A stretch of 15,094 nt of DNA from an uncultured Nocardioides sp. (GTDB lineage Bacteria; Actinomycetota; Actinomycetes; Propionibacteriales; Nocardioidaceae). Shown in pieces: positions 1-9,458 of this stretch. The notes beneath the pieces are model-generated. The model saw nothing but the letters and a program-made list of their open reading frames with translations, did not search any database and had not been told where the DNA came from. Both the position numbers and the translations under genes were made by a program. The DNA lies in contig NZ_CAMPGZ010000095.1 of NCBI RefSeq assembly GCF_946885725.1, forward strand, positions 1-15,094. The letters are read 5' to 3'. How positions within the stretch are numbered: position 1 is the stretch's first letter; every line of letters starts with the position of its first letter.

Positions 1-73
1 GCAGCATGCCGACCACGTTACTAGTCTTTGTCGAGCGAGACACTCACCTATTGAGGTTTGCGACCATCGGAGG
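1..73 (+). promoter_or_regulatory. upstream region of SseB-family gene, possible -10 element
   Basis: No convincing coding sequence is visible here. TAGTCT at 22-27 fits the actinobacterial -10 pattern TANNNT and would start transcription near 34, leaving a leader of about 40 nt, but its -35 would lie at or beyond the window edge. A GGAGG sits at 69-73, directly against the ATG of the next gene. The promoter assignment is weak inference. Confidence 0.25.
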
Positions 74-574
74 ATGCGCTCCCTGCCCGACCCCGGCTTC
101 GCCGGCGACGACGGATCCGTTGCACCGGAGGTCGAGGCTGCGCTCGCGGCGTACGACGCGGCTCCTGACGTGCGCCACGCCGACACGCTGGCCGTGCTCC
201 AGCACGCCCGGCTGCTCGTCCCGGTCGTCGCCGTACTCGGGGAGTCCGAGGTCGACGAGCAGGGCCTGAAGCGCGACAAGACCTCCGACATGGCCGCGGT
301 GCTGATGCGGGGGAGGGACGGCCGGACCGCGCTGCTGTCGTTCAGCGGGGCCGCGACGATGGCGCGCTGGAACCCGCAGGCGCGGCCGGTGCCGGTGACC
401 TCGCGCGACGCGGCCCGGGCGGCGCGTCAGGACGGCGCCGAGGCGCTGCTCGTGGATGTGGCGGGTCCGGTGCTGTTCGTGGTCGAGGGCGAGGACCTCG
501 AGGCGCTGGCGGAGGGCTGGACCCTCTCCCGGGTCAGGGACGGCGCGTGGGGGTGGGTGAGACCGGACCGGTGA
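74..574 (+). CDS. SseB-family protein
   Basis: A 166-residue soluble protein resembling the actinobacterial SseB-family proteins usually encoded close to infC. Family traits seen are the N-terminal PDPGFAGDDGS motif (residues 6-16), the segment ARLLVPVVAVLGE (45-57), KRDKTSDMAAVLM (66-78) and a mid-protein GRTALLSFSGAATMARW stretch. SseB was first described as a Salmonella secretion protein, but in actinobacteria these are cytosolic proteins of unknown role, so no function is assigned. No signal peptide or membrane segment is visible. The ATG at 74 gives the expected N-terminus, but GGAGG (69-73) touches it with no spacer, so the exact start is slightly uncertain. The last 41 nt overlap the opposite-strand DUF1844 gene. 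Confidence 0.85.
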   Translation: MRSLPDPGFAGDDGSVAPEVEAALAAYDAAPDVRHADTLAVLQHARLLVPVVAVLGESEVDEQGLKRDKTSDMAAVLMRGRDGRTALLSFSGAATMARWNPQARPVPVTSRDAARAARQDGAEALLVDVAGPVLFVVEGEDLEALAEGWTLSRVRDGAWGWVRPDR

Positions 575-899
575 ACTTCTCGCCGGGCCCCTCGCCGGGA
601 GCGTCGGGGATCTCGGAGACCTCCCGGAACGCCAGCTGCAGCGTGCGGAGCCCGTCGCGCAGCGGGGCCGCGTGGTGGTGGCCGAGGCGGGGAGCGCCGG
701 CGGTGACGAGCCCCGCGAGCGCCTCGATCAGGGTGCGGGCCTCGTCGAGGTCCTGGTGCTCCGGCAGGTCCTCGGCCAGGCCGAGGTTCACCGCGGCGGC
801 GCTCATCAGGTGCAGGGCGGCTGTCGAGACGATCTCGAGCGCGGGTACGTCGGCGATGTCACGCGCGGAGGCGGGACCCAGGTCGGACACGTCGGGCAT
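534..899 (-). CDS. DUF1844 domain-containing protein
   Basis: A 121-residue protein on the minus strand, ATG at 899 and TGA at 534-536. It matches the DUF1844 proteins encoded beside infC in many actinobacteria: [19 protein letters not shown] (residues 13-31), the [10 protein letters not shown] stretch, [16 protein letters not shown] (51-66), the [19 protein letters not shown] segment (75-93), and a C-terminal [12 protein letters not shown] (102-113). The family is helical and soluble and its function is unknown. It converges on the SseB-family gene and shares 41 nt with its 3' end. Its promoter would have to lie in 900-960, back to back with the infC leader, and I see no clear element for it there. 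The Shine-Dalgarno is weak. Confidence 0.87.
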   Translation of the reverse strand: MPDVSDLGPASARDIADVPALEIVSTAALHLMSAAAVNLGLAEDLPEHQDLDEARTLIEALAGLVTAGAPRLGHHHAAPLRDGLRTLQLAFREVSEIPDAPGEGPGEKFTGPVSPTPTRRP

Positions 900-951
900 G
901 CCGCCAGGGTGTCACGGTCGCGCCGATGTGCATCCGCAGGGTCCGTCGGGC

Positions 952-957
952 TATCCT
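952..957 (+). promoter_or_regulatory. possible -10 element of infC operon
   Basis: TATCCT fits TANNNT and lies downstream of the divergent DUF1844 start. The sequence 17 bp upstream (929-934, TGCATC) is a poor -35. It is the best candidate in the leader, but no transcription data are available. Confidence 0.35.
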
Positions 958-1195
958 TGCCGGGACCGATCTGCTGGGTCGGCCGTCTGTGCGCCCGGGA
1001 TGGAATATCCCGAGCGCGCCGCCGGTTGAGTCCAACGGATCAGACAAGCGGGACCTGGCCCCACGGCACTCGTCCCCACCCGCACCGACCGCGAGGTCGT
1101 CGGGTCCGGTCACGAGGCACGAGAGTCGCACGACCCGTAGGTTCGCGCGGCACCCGTGTCCCGTCCCGTGGAGCGCACGCGCTCCGTGGTTCCCG

Positions 1196-1232
1196 GCCTC
1201 CGCTTGTCACGTCACGCGGAGGCTTTCGTCGT
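1196..1232 (+). terminator. terminator-like hairpin in infC leader (possible attenuator)
   Basis: GCCTCCGC (1196-1203) and GCGGAGGC (1216-1223) form a perfect 8-bp stem with a 12-nt loop, followed by TTTCGTCGT. The T tract is short, as is usual in high-GC actinobacteria. Lying about 85 nt upstream of infC with no gene before it in the operon, it is better read as an attenuator than as the end of an upstream transcript. Confidence 0.4.
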
Positions 1233-1296
1233 CTCCGGGCACGTTTCCCGGACGCCGTACTCCTCCCGCGACGGTCACCACCACAGCACTCGACCC

Positions 1297-1309
1297 AGGA
1301 GGACCCATC
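1297..1309 (+). promoter_or_regulatory. infC ribosome binding site and ATC start codon
   Basis: AGGAGG at 1297-1302 is a perfect Shine-Dalgarno with four bases before ATC at 1307-1309. The ATC falls exactly where IF3 N-termini begin ([17 protein letters not shown] follows), and no ATG, GTG or TTG in frame lies nearby. This decides the infC start. Confidence 0.85.
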
Positions 1310-1993
1310 AGCACTGAGCTGCGAATCAACGACCGGATCCGGGTACCCGAGGTCCGGCTCGTCGGACCCAACGGCGAGACCGTCGGCATCGTCCGCATCG
1401 ACGACGCCCTCCGGCTCGCGCAGGAGGCCGACCTCGACCTCGTCGAGGTGGCGCCCACCGCGCGACCTCCGGTCTGCAAGCTCATGGACTACGGCAAGTT
1501 CAAGTACGAGACCGCGCAGAAGGCTCGTGAGGCTCGCCGGAACCAGACCAACGTGGTCATCAAGGAGATGAAGCTCCGGCCGAAGATCGACGCGCACGAC
1601 TACGAGACCAAGAAGGGTCACGTCGTGCGGTTCCTGAAGCAGGGCGACAAGGTCAAGATCACGATCATGTTCCGTGGTCGTGAGCAGCACCGCCCGGAGC
1701 TCGGTTTCCGCCTCCTGCAGCGCCTCGCCGAGGACGTCAGCGACCTGGGCTTCGTCGAGTCGGCACCCAAGCAGGACGGCCGCAACATGATCATGGTGCT
1801 CGGCCCGCACAAGAAGAAGGCCGAGGCCAAGGCGGAGGTGCAGGCCGCCAAGGCCGAGCGCGCCGCCGAGCGCCAGGCCGAGCAGGACGCCGAGCACGCC
1901 GAGCGTGTCGCGCAGCGCGCGGCCGCCACGCCGGCCGAGGAGAAGAAGCCTCGCCGCCGCTCCGAGAGCCTGGACCCCGAGATCGACGCCTGA
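1307..1993 (+). CDS. infC: translation initiation factor IF-3
   Basis: IF3 binds the 30S subunit, keeps it apart from 50S and checks start-codon/initiator-tRNA pairing. The 228-residue product has the N-domain (about 2-75, with [14 protein letters not shown] and [15 protein letters not shown]), a basic linker (about 71-85) and the C-domain (about 86-168, with [21 protein letters not shown] and [16 protein letters not shown]). Residues 169-228 form an Ala/Glu/Lys/Arg-rich tail absent from the roughly 180-residue E. coli protein. The start is an ATC behind a perfect AGGAGG. In E. coli infC begins with AUU and IF3 discriminates against its own start, so a similar autoregulatory logic is likely here. 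It is the first gene of the infC-rpmI-rplT group. Confidence 0.96.
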   Translation: MSTELRINDRIRVPEVRLVGPNGETVGIVRIDDALRLAQEADLDLVEVAPTARPPVCKLMDYGKFKYETAQKAREARRNQTNVVIKEMKLRPKIDAHDYETKKGHVVRFLKQGDKVKITIMFRGREQHRPELGFRLLQRLAEDVSDLGFVESAPKQDGRNMIMVLGPHKKKAEAKAEVQAAKAERAAERQAEQDAEHAERVAQRAAATPAEEKKPRRRSESLDPEIDA

Positions 1994-2003
1994 GCCACCA
2001 GCC

Positions 2004-2021
2004 AGGCGACACAGGCGACAC
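2004..2021 (+). repeat. 9-bp tandem duplication
   Basis: AGGCGACAC occurs twice head to tail (2004-2012 and 2013-2021) in the infC-rpmI gap. It is short and probably neutral. Confidence 0.5.
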
Positions 2022-2030
2022 AGAACAAGA

Positions 2031-2054
2031 CGGCCCCGCGGTACGACGGGGCCG
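2031..2054 (+). promoter_or_regulatory. GC-rich hairpin between infC and rpmI
   Basis: CGGCCCCG (2031-2038) pairs perfectly with CGGGGCCG (2047-2054) around an 8-nt loop. No T tract follows, so it is unlikely to be a full intrinsic terminator. It could be an RNA processing or stability element, or a partial attenuator setting the infC to L35/L20 ratio. The role is inferred. Confidence 0.45.
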
Positions 2055-2086
2055 CCCGCTGAGAACCGAGAAGGACTGAGACGACG

Positions 2087-2281
2087 ATGCCGAAGAACAA
2101 GACGCACTCCGGTGCGAGCAAGCGCTTCCGGGTCACTGGCTCCGGGAAGATCCGCCGCCAGAAGACCGGCCTGCGCCACAACCTGGAGCACAAGGCCTCC
2201 AAGGTGACCCGCCGGATGTCCGGCACCACCGAGGTGTCCAAGGCCGACACCGCCAAGGTCAAGAAGCTCCTCGGTCGCTGA
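2087..2281 (+). CDS. rpmI: 50S ribosomal protein L35
   Basis: L35 is a small, very basic protein of the large subunit. The 64-residue product has the family's hallmark start [21 protein letters not shown], followed by [23 protein letters not shown], and ends KLLGR. The length is normal for the family. AGAAGGA (2069-2075) lies 11 nt before the ATG. The gene sits 93 nt after infC and 60 nt before rplT in the conserved IF3-L35-L20 order, and is probably cotranscribed with both. Confidence 0.97.
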   Translation: MPKNKTHSGASKRFRVTGSGKIRRQKTGLRHNLEHKASKVTRRMSGTTEVSKADTAKVKKLLGR

Positions 2282-2341
2282 GCGCGCCGAGCACCTGACA
2301 TCACGAAGCACCAGCAGCACCAGAGGACTTAGGAGTAACAC

Positions 2342-2740
2342 GTGGCACGCGTCAAGCGGGCGGTCAACGCCGCCAAGAAGCGCCGGGTAACCCTCGAGCG
2401 GGCATCCGGCTACCGGGGCCAGCGCTCGCGCCTGTACCGCAAGGCGAAGGAGCAGGTCACCCACTCGCTCGTCTACAGCTACCGCGACCGGAAGGCCAAG
2501 AAGGGCGACTTCCGCAAGCTGTGGATCCAGCGGATCAACGCCGCGGCCCGCGCCAACGGCATGACCTACAACCGGTTCATCCAGGGCCTCAAGGCCGCCG
2601 GTGTCGAGGTCGACCGCAAGATCCTGGCCGACCTGGCCGTCAACGACGCCGCGACCTTCGCGTCGCTCGTCGAGACCGCCAAGGCCAACCTGCCCGAGGA
2701 CGTCAACGCGCCTCGCGAGCAGGCCGAGGCGACCGCCTGA
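2342..2740 (+). CDS. rplT: 50S ribosomal protein L20
   Basis: L20 binds 23S rRNA and is needed early in 50S assembly; in E. coli and Bacillus it also represses its own operon. The 132-residue product carries the typical [15 protein letters not shown] start, the [19 protein letters not shown] segment, [35 protein letters not shown] sequence through residues about 46-77, and [18 protein letters not shown] near 84-101. An acidic tail of about 15 residues follows. The start is GTG, preceded by AGGAG (2331-2335) at six bases. Autoregulation by L20 here is possible but not shown. Confidence 0.97.
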   Translation: MARVKRAVNAAKKRRVTLERASGYRGQRSRLYRKAKEQVTHSLVYSYRDRKAKKGDFRKLWIQRINAAARANGMTYNRFIQGLKAAGVEVDRKILADLAVNDAATFASLVETAKANLPEDVNAPREQAEATA

Positions 2741-2775
2741 CCGGCGTCTCGCCCTCAGAAGCACCCAGCACGCAC

Positions 2776-3606
<831 letters not shown>

Positions 3607-3615
3607 GTTGCTCCC

Positions 3616-4668
3616 ATGTCGACCGCCGGGGAAGCCGACCAGCACCTGCTGGACCTGCTGCCCGACGGAGTGGTGATCGCCGACGACCGGGGTTTGGTGA
3701 CGGTGATGAACGCCGGCGCCACGAAGCTCCTCGAGGCCCCCGACGGCGTCGGCAAGCACCTCGCGGACGTGGTCGCGCTCGCCGACCGGGACGGCAACGA
3801 CTGGTACGCCTCCGCGGCGCCGTACGACGGCCTCAGCACCCGCACCAGCCTCTCCGAGCAGGCGTGGTTCCTCTCCGACGGCACCGAGCTGCTGGTGACG
3901 GTGCGGATCGTCCGGCCGTCGGCGCGCGAGCCGGTGCAGTACGTCGCGGTGTCGCTGCGCTCGGCCAAGGCCCGCGCCCGGCTCGACCGCGAGCGCTCCG
4001 ACCTGGTCGCCACCGTCGCCCACGAGCTGCGCTCGCCACTGACCGGCGTCAAGGGCTTCGTCGCGACGCTGCTGGCGAAGTGGGACAAGCTCAACGACGC
4101 CCAGAAGCAGATGATGCTCGAGACCGTCAACGTCGACGCCGACCGGCTGACCCGGCTGATCGCCGAGCTGCTCGACGTGGCTCGCATCGACACCGGCCGG
4201 CTGTCGCTCTACCCGCGTCCGCTCGACTTCCGCGCCGGCGTGGAGCGGGTGCTCGAGTCGGTCCGGGCCGGCACCGGCCGCGAGATCACGCTCTCGGTGG
4301 AGGGCGAGCTGCCGCAGGTCAACGCCGACCCCGACAAGCTCGCCCAGGTGGTGCACAACCTCGTCGACAACGCCATCCGCCACGGCGACGGGCGGGTCTC
4401 GTTGATCATGAAGCCGGTGCCCGACGACGACCCGTTCCCCGGCGTACTGCTGCACGTCGACGACGAGGGCGACGGGATCAGCCCCGACATCCGCAGCCGG
4501 GTGTTCACGAAGTTCTGGAAGCACGGCACCCGCGGCGGCTCCGGGCTCGGGATGTACATCATCCACGGACTCGTCCGCGCCCACGGCGGCCAGGTCGAGA
4601 TCGACGACTCGCCCGGCGGCGGCGCCCGGATCACGATCCTCTGGCCCGCCAACGCCCTCGAGCACTGA
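3616..4668 (+). CDS. soluble PAS-domain sensor histidine kinase (orphan)
   Basis: A 350-residue kinase with no transmembrane segment, so probably a cytosolic sensor. An N-terminal PAS domain (about 8-115, LLPDGVVIADDRGLVTVMNAG) is followed by a HisKA domain whose H-box VATVAHELRSPLTGVKGF (131-148) carries the predicted phospho-accepting His136. The HATPase domain has the N-box HNLVDNAIRHG (247-257), G1 box VDDEGDGI (281-288), F-box (297-300) and G2 box GGSGLGMYI (307-315). All catalytic boxes look intact. No response regulator lies beside it, so its partner must be elsewhere. The ATG follows the methyltransferase stop by nine bases, suggesting one transcript. Streptomyces carries a comparable kinase between its SpoU methyltransferase and pheS (from memory). 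The signal and target are unknown. Confidence 0.92.
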   Translation: MSTAGEADQHLLDLLPDGVVIADDRGLVTVMNAGATKLLEAPDGVGKHLADVVALADRDGNDWYASAAPYDGLSTRTSLSEQAWFLSDGTELLVTVRIVRPSAREPVQYVAVSLRSAKARARLDRERSDLVATVAHELRSPLTGVKGFVATLLAKWDKLNDAQKQMMLETVNVDADRLTRLIAELLDVARIDTGRLSLYPRPLDFRAGVERVLESVRAGTGREITLSVEGELPQVNADPDKLAQVVHNLVDNAIRHGDGRVSLIMKPVPDDDPFPGVLLHVDDEGDGISPDIRSRVFTKFWKHGTRGGSGLGMYIIHGLVRAHGGQVEIDDSPGGGARITILWPANALEH

Positions 4669-4859
4669 CGCGCTCCTGACCACCCTGAACCCGTCTGCCG
4701 AGGGGTCAGTTGTGCCGCGACACGCCGCCGAGAAGGCTGATTTAGTGACTCCTCGCGCGTCCCGCCCGAAGGGCGAGTCGGCCTGGGACGTGGGGGTTGC
4801 GGGGCCACGGGACGAAACCGGTTCGTGGAGCGAGACCCGCGGTTCCTAGACTTCACCCC
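4669..4859 (+). promoter_or_regulatory. kinase-pheS intergenic region with hairpins
   Basis: CTGACC (4676-4681) and GGTCAG (4704-4709) could form a loose stem after the kinase gene, but with a 22-nt loop and no T tract it is a poor terminator. CGTCCC/GGGACG (4758-4763 with 4785-4790) encloses a GCCC-GAA-GGGC hairpin (4764-4774). ACGAA/TTCGT (4812-4826) overlaps an alternative CCAC/GTGG pairing (4805-4808 with 4825-4828). No T-box consensus and no Phe-rich leader peptide was found. Confidence 0.35.
4847..4852 (+). promoter_or_regulatory. putative pheS -10 element (leaderless start)
   Basis: TAGACT fits TANNNT and ends seven bases before the pheS ATG at 4860. No Shine-Dalgarno lies between. 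This spacing is the usual signature of a leaderless actinobacterial mRNA whose first base is the A of the start codon. No good -35 is visible. Confidence 0.5.
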
Positions 4860-5963
4860 ATGTCCGGCCCCAACAACGACTACGACCCGGTCGAGGTCAC
4901 CCCGCTCAAGGCGGAGGAGGTCGAGGCCATGCGGGCCGCGGCACTCGAAGCCATCGCGGCGGCGTCCGACCTCGAGGAGCTCAAGCGGGTGCGCGCGGAG
5001 CACGCGGGTGACCGCTCTCCGCTGGCGCTCGCCAACCGGGAGATCGGCGCGCTGCCGCCGCAGGCGCGCAAGGAGGCCGGCATGCGCATCGGCCAGGCCC
5101 GCGCCGCGGTCAACCAGGCGCTCGCGGCCCGGCAGGAGGTGCTGGAGGCCGAGCACGAGGAGCGGATGCTCGCCGAGGAGACCGTCGACGTCACGCTGCC
5201 GTGGGACCGCACGCCCGTCGGCGCGCGGCACCCGTTGACGACGTTGTCGGAGCGCATCGGCGACGTTTTCATCGCGATGGGCTGGGAGATCGCCGAGGGA
5301 CCGGTCGTCGAGGCCGAGTGGTTGAACTTCGACGCGCTGAACCTCGGGCCGGACCACCCGGCGCGCACCATGCAGGACACGTTCTGGATGGAGCCGGCCG
5401 AGAACGCCATCGTGCTGCGCACGCACACCTCGCCGGTCCAGGCACGCACGATGCTGACCCGCGAGCCACCGATCTACGTCGTGTGCCCGGGCCGGGTGTT
5501 CCGCACCGACGAGTACGACGCCACGCACAGCCCCGTCTTCCACCAGGTCGAGGGCCTCGTCGTCGACGAGGGCATCACCATGGCCCACCTCAAGGGCACG
5601 CTCGACCACTTCGCGAGCGCGATGTTCGGCGACGGCATCACCACGCGGTTCCGCCCGTCGTACTTCCCCTTCACCGAGCCCAGCGCCGAGGTCGACCTGC
5701 GCTGCTTCGTCTGCCGCGGCCAGGAGCCCGACGTCGCGACCTGCCGCACCTGCAAGGGCGAGGGCTGGATCGAGTGGGGCGGCTGCGGCGTCGTGAACCC
5801 GCGCGTGCTCGTCGCGTGCGGCGTCGACCCCGACCGCTACACCGGCTTCGCCTTCGGCATGGGCATCGACCGCACCCTCATGTTCCGCCACGGCGCAGAG
5901 GACATGCGCGACATGTTCGAGGGCGACGTCCGGTTCACCACCGCTTTCGGATCGGAGATCTGA
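4860..5963 (+). CDS. pheS: phenylalanyl-tRNA synthetase alpha subunit
   Basis: The alpha subunit holds the class II catalytic site that activates phenylalanine and charges tRNA-Phe in the alpha2beta2 enzyme. The 367-residue product starts [13 protein letters not shown] and has an N-terminal coiled-coil region (about 17-108). Class II motif 2 is [18 protein letters not shown] (212-229), [11 protein letters not shown] lies at 269-279, and motif 3 is [17 protein letters not shown] (329-345). Cysteines 282, 285, 295 and 298 form a CX2C-X9-CX2C knuckle, possibly metal-binding. The frame is open back to 4797, but ATG 4860 fits the actinobacterial N-terminus and the -10 at 4847. It is followed four bases later by pheT, so the two are coexpressed. 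Confidence 0.96.
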   Translation: MSGPNNDYDPVEVTPLKAEEVEAMRAAALEAIAAASDLEELKRVRAEHAGDRSPLALANREIGALPPQARKEAGMRIGQARAAVNQALAARQEVLEAEHEERMLAEETVDVTLPWDRTPVGARHPLTTLSERIGDVFIAMGWEIAEGPVVEAEWLNFDALNLGPDHPARTMQDTFWMEPAENAIVLRTHTSPVQARTMLTREPPIYVVCPGRVFRTDEYDATHSPVFHQVEGLVVDEGITMAHLKGTLDHFASAMFGDGITTRFRPSYFPFTEPSAEVDLRCFVCRGQEPDVATCRTCKGEGWIEWGGCGVVNPRVLVACGVDPDRYTGFAFGMGIDRTLMFRHGAEDMRDMFEGDVRFTTAFGSEI

Positions 5964-5967
5964 GTAG

Positions 5968-8308
5968 ATGAAGGCGCCCGTCTCCTGGATCCGGGAGTAC
6001 GTCGACCTGCCCGAGGACCTCACCACCGAGGCGCTCGCGGCGCGGCTGACCGCGCTCGGGCTCAAGCTCGAGGCGATCCACCGGCCCGGCCACGACATCC
6101 AGGGCCCGCTGGTGGTCGGCCGCGTGCTCACCATGCAGCCCGAGCCGCAGAAGAACGGCAAGACCATCAACTGGTGCACCGTCGACGTCGGCGACGCGAA
6201 CGGCACGGGTGAGCCGCAGGGCATCGTCTGCGGCGCGCACAACTTCGCGCCCGGCGACCTCGTGGTCGTCGTGCTCCCGGGTGCCGTGCTGCCCGGCGGC
6301 TTCGCGATCAGCGCGCGCAAGACCTACGGCCACATCTCCGCGGGCATGATCTGCTCGGCCAAGGAGCTCGGCCTCGGCGAGGACCACGCCGGCATCATCG
6401 TGCTGCCCCCCGACGCGGGGAAGCCCGGCGACGACGCGTTCGACGTGCTGCCGCTGCGCGACGAGGTCATCGAGTTCGAGATCAACCCCGACCGGGCCTA
6501 CGCGCTCTCGCTCCGGGGCATCGCCCGCGAGGCGGCACTCGGCTTCGACGTGCCGTTCCACGACCCGGCCGACCGCGAGACCCCCGAGCCGACCGACGAC
6601 GGCTACCCGGTCAAGATCGAGGACCCGGTCGGCTGCCCGGTCTTCGTCGCCCGCGAGGTCACCGGCTTCGACCCGACGGCGCCCACGCCGGACTGGCTGG
6701 CGCGCCGGATCCAGCTCGCCGGGATGCGACCGATCTCGCTCGCCGTCGACGTCACCAACTACGTGATGCTCGAGATGGGGCGGCCGATCCACGGCTACGA
6801 CGCCGACAAGCTCCAGGGCACCGTCGGCGTCCGCCGCGCCCGCCCTGGGGAGAAGCTGACCACCCTCGACGGCGTCACCCGTGAGCTCACCGCGGGCCCC
6901 GACGGCGACCTGGTCGTCACCGACGACTCGGGGATCATCGGCCTCGGTGGCGTGATGGGCGGCGAGGCCACCGAGATGTCCGCGACCACCTCCCACGTGC
7001 TGATCGAGTCGGCGCACTGGGACGCGACGTCGATGTTCCGCACCGGCAAGCGCCACAAGATCACCTCCGAGGCCGGCAAGCGCAACGAGCGCGGCGTCGA
7101 CCCGACGATCTGCGAGGCCGCTGCCGACCGCGCGCAGGTGCGCGGTCGGCTGCGACGTCTCCGTCGAGGGCGACCGGCTCACCGCCACCCCACCGCCGTG
7201 GCGGCCCGACCTCACCGACCCGTTCGACCTGGTCGAGGAGGTCGCCCGCGTCGTCGGCTACGACGCGATTCCGTCCGTGCTGCCCAACGCGCCCGCCGGC
7301 CGCGGGCTCACGCCGTCGCAGTCGCTGCGCCGCCGGGTCGGCCGCACGCTGGCCGGCGCCGGCTACGTCGAGGTGGTCACGTTCCCGTTCGTGGGCAGCG
7401 GCGACCTCGACCGGCTCGGCGTCCCCGAGGACGACGACCGCCGGCAGGCCATGCGGATCGCCAACCCGATCAGCTCCGAAGAGCCGCTGATGACCACGAC
7501 GCTGCTGCCGGGGCTGCTCAAGGCGCTCGCCCGCAACCACGGCCGCGGCATCACTGACACCGCGCTGTTCGAGACCGCCACGGTCACGCTGCCCCGCGGC
7601 ACGGTCGCGGCGCCGATCCTTCCTGTGGACCGCCGCCCGACCGAGGGGGAGTGGGACGACCTGCAGAAGGCGCTGCCCGACCAGCCGCTGCACCTCGCGC
7701 TCGGCCTCACGGGCAACCGCGACCGCTCCGGCTGGTGGGGTGAGGGCCGCCCGGCCATCTGGGCCGACGCCATCGAGGCGATCCGTGTGGTCGCCGCCGC
7801 GCTCGGCATCGAGCTCACGGTCCGCTCGGCGACCCGCGCCCCTTGGCACCCCGGCCGCTGCGCCGAGCTGCTCGTCGGCGAGGTCTCGATCGGCTACGCC
7901 GGCGAGCTGCACCCGCGCGTCTGCACGGCGTACGGCGTGCCGGCACGCACGGCCGTTGCCGAGGTCGACCTGGACCAGCTGCTCGAGCGCGCGACGCTGA
8001 TCGTGCCGGCACCCCGGCTGTCGACGTACCCGGTCGCCAAGGAGGACGTCGCGCTGATCGTCCCGGCCGACCTGCCGGCGGCCGAGCTCGCGGCGACGCT
8101 GCGCGAGGGCGCGGGGGAGCTGTGCGAGTCGGTGCGGCTGTTCGACGTCTACACCGGCGACCAGGTCGGCGAGGGGCACAAGTCGCTCGCCTTCGCGCTG
8201 CGCTTCCGCGCGCCCGACCGCACGCTGACCGAGGCCGAGACCTCCGCCGCGCGCGACGCGGCGGTCGCGCTCGCGGCCGAGCGGCACGGGGCGGTCCAGC
8301 GCGCCTGA
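5968..8308 (+). pseudogene. pheT: phenylalanyl-tRNA synthetase beta subunit, disrupted by frameshift plus internal deletion
   Basis: The beta subunit recognises and edits tRNA-Phe. From ATG 5968 the frame is good PheT to about residue 388: an EMAP-type tRNA-binding domain (about 40-150, with ICSAKELGLGEDHAGI) and the B3/B4 editing domain (about 215-388, with NYVMLEMGRPIHGYDADKL and [15 protein letters not shown]). At about 7126-7147 the sequence jumps to the +1 frame, resuming as [19 protein letters not shown] and [25 protein letters not shown] (second half of the B5 domain), the catalytic-like core, and the C-terminal FDX-ACB anticodon-binding domain, ending at TGA 8306. The first half of B5 and the linker before it are missing, roughly 50-65 codons. 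The original frame runs on without homology to 7557. pheT is essential, so this is either a sequence or assembly error or a decayed copy with another elsewhere. Confidence 0.9.
7123..7150. repeat. perfect 11-bp inverted repeat at the pheT break
   Basis: GCCGACCGCGC (7123-7133) is exactly complementary to GCGCGGTCGGC (7140-7150) with a 6-nt spacer. It lies at the point where the pheT frame changes and the B5 segment is lost. Such GC-rich hairpins promote both deletion during replication and dropout in sequencing or assembly. Confidence 0.8.
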
Positions 8309-9397
<1,089 letters not shown>

Positions 9398-9458
9398 ACT
9401 CACCCCACGAAACCGCTCCCTACGCTCACTCCGGTCGCGCCTCCGCGGGGACCCCGAG

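Larger units (their letters stand above)
900..1306 (+). promoter_or_regulatory. infC promoter and long structured 5' leader
   Basis: About 400 nt lie between the divergent DUF1844 gene and the infC start. TATCCT at 952-957 is a plausible -10 with a poor -35, which would give a leader of roughly 340 nt. Several hairpins follow: CGGGAT/ATCCCG at 996-1012, GGAGCG/CGCTCC at 1170-1185 with a CACG loop, GCCTCCGC/GCGGAGGC at 1196-1223, and TCCGGG/CCCGGA at 1234-1252. TCCTCC at 1261-1266 is complementary to GGAGGA at 1298-1303, which contains the infC Shine-Dalgarno. The infC frame stays open back to an ATG at 926, but that reading shows no protein-like sequence. Leader-mediated control is inference. 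Confidence 0.45.

Noticed and set aside
926..1306. ATG 926 as the infC start, adding about 127 residues
   Set aside because: The extension has no IF3 homology and lacks a ribosome binding site, while ATC 1307 has a perfect one at the right place.
2003..2054. A factor-independent terminator after infC
   Set aside because: The hairpin is strong but no T tract follows, and rpmI and rplT immediately downstream need the same transcript unless they have their own promoter, which I could not see.
1040..2764. A 574-codon minus-strand open frame over infC-rpmI-rplT
   Set aside because: It is antisense to three certain translation genes and has no protein family features.
2521..2775. ATG 2521 as the start of the methyltransferase
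   Set aside because: That part is an out-of-frame reading of rplT, rich in Arg, Gly and Pro. GTG 2776 begins just before the conserved domain.
4669..4859. A T-box or Phe leader-peptide attenuator before pheS
   Set aside because: No T-box sequence and no short frame with a Phe run were found. The hairpins lack a terminator T tract.
4209..6320. A 703-codon minus-strand open frame
   Set aside because: It is antisense to the histidine kinase, pheS and pheT, which have intact motifs. Repetitive Arg/Ala/Gly/Val composition marks it as a shadow.
7138..7557. The continued frame after the pheT break as a real C-terminus
   Set aside because: It reads Arg/Pro-rich shadow sequence, while the +1 frame over the same bases encodes clear PheT B5 and core domains.
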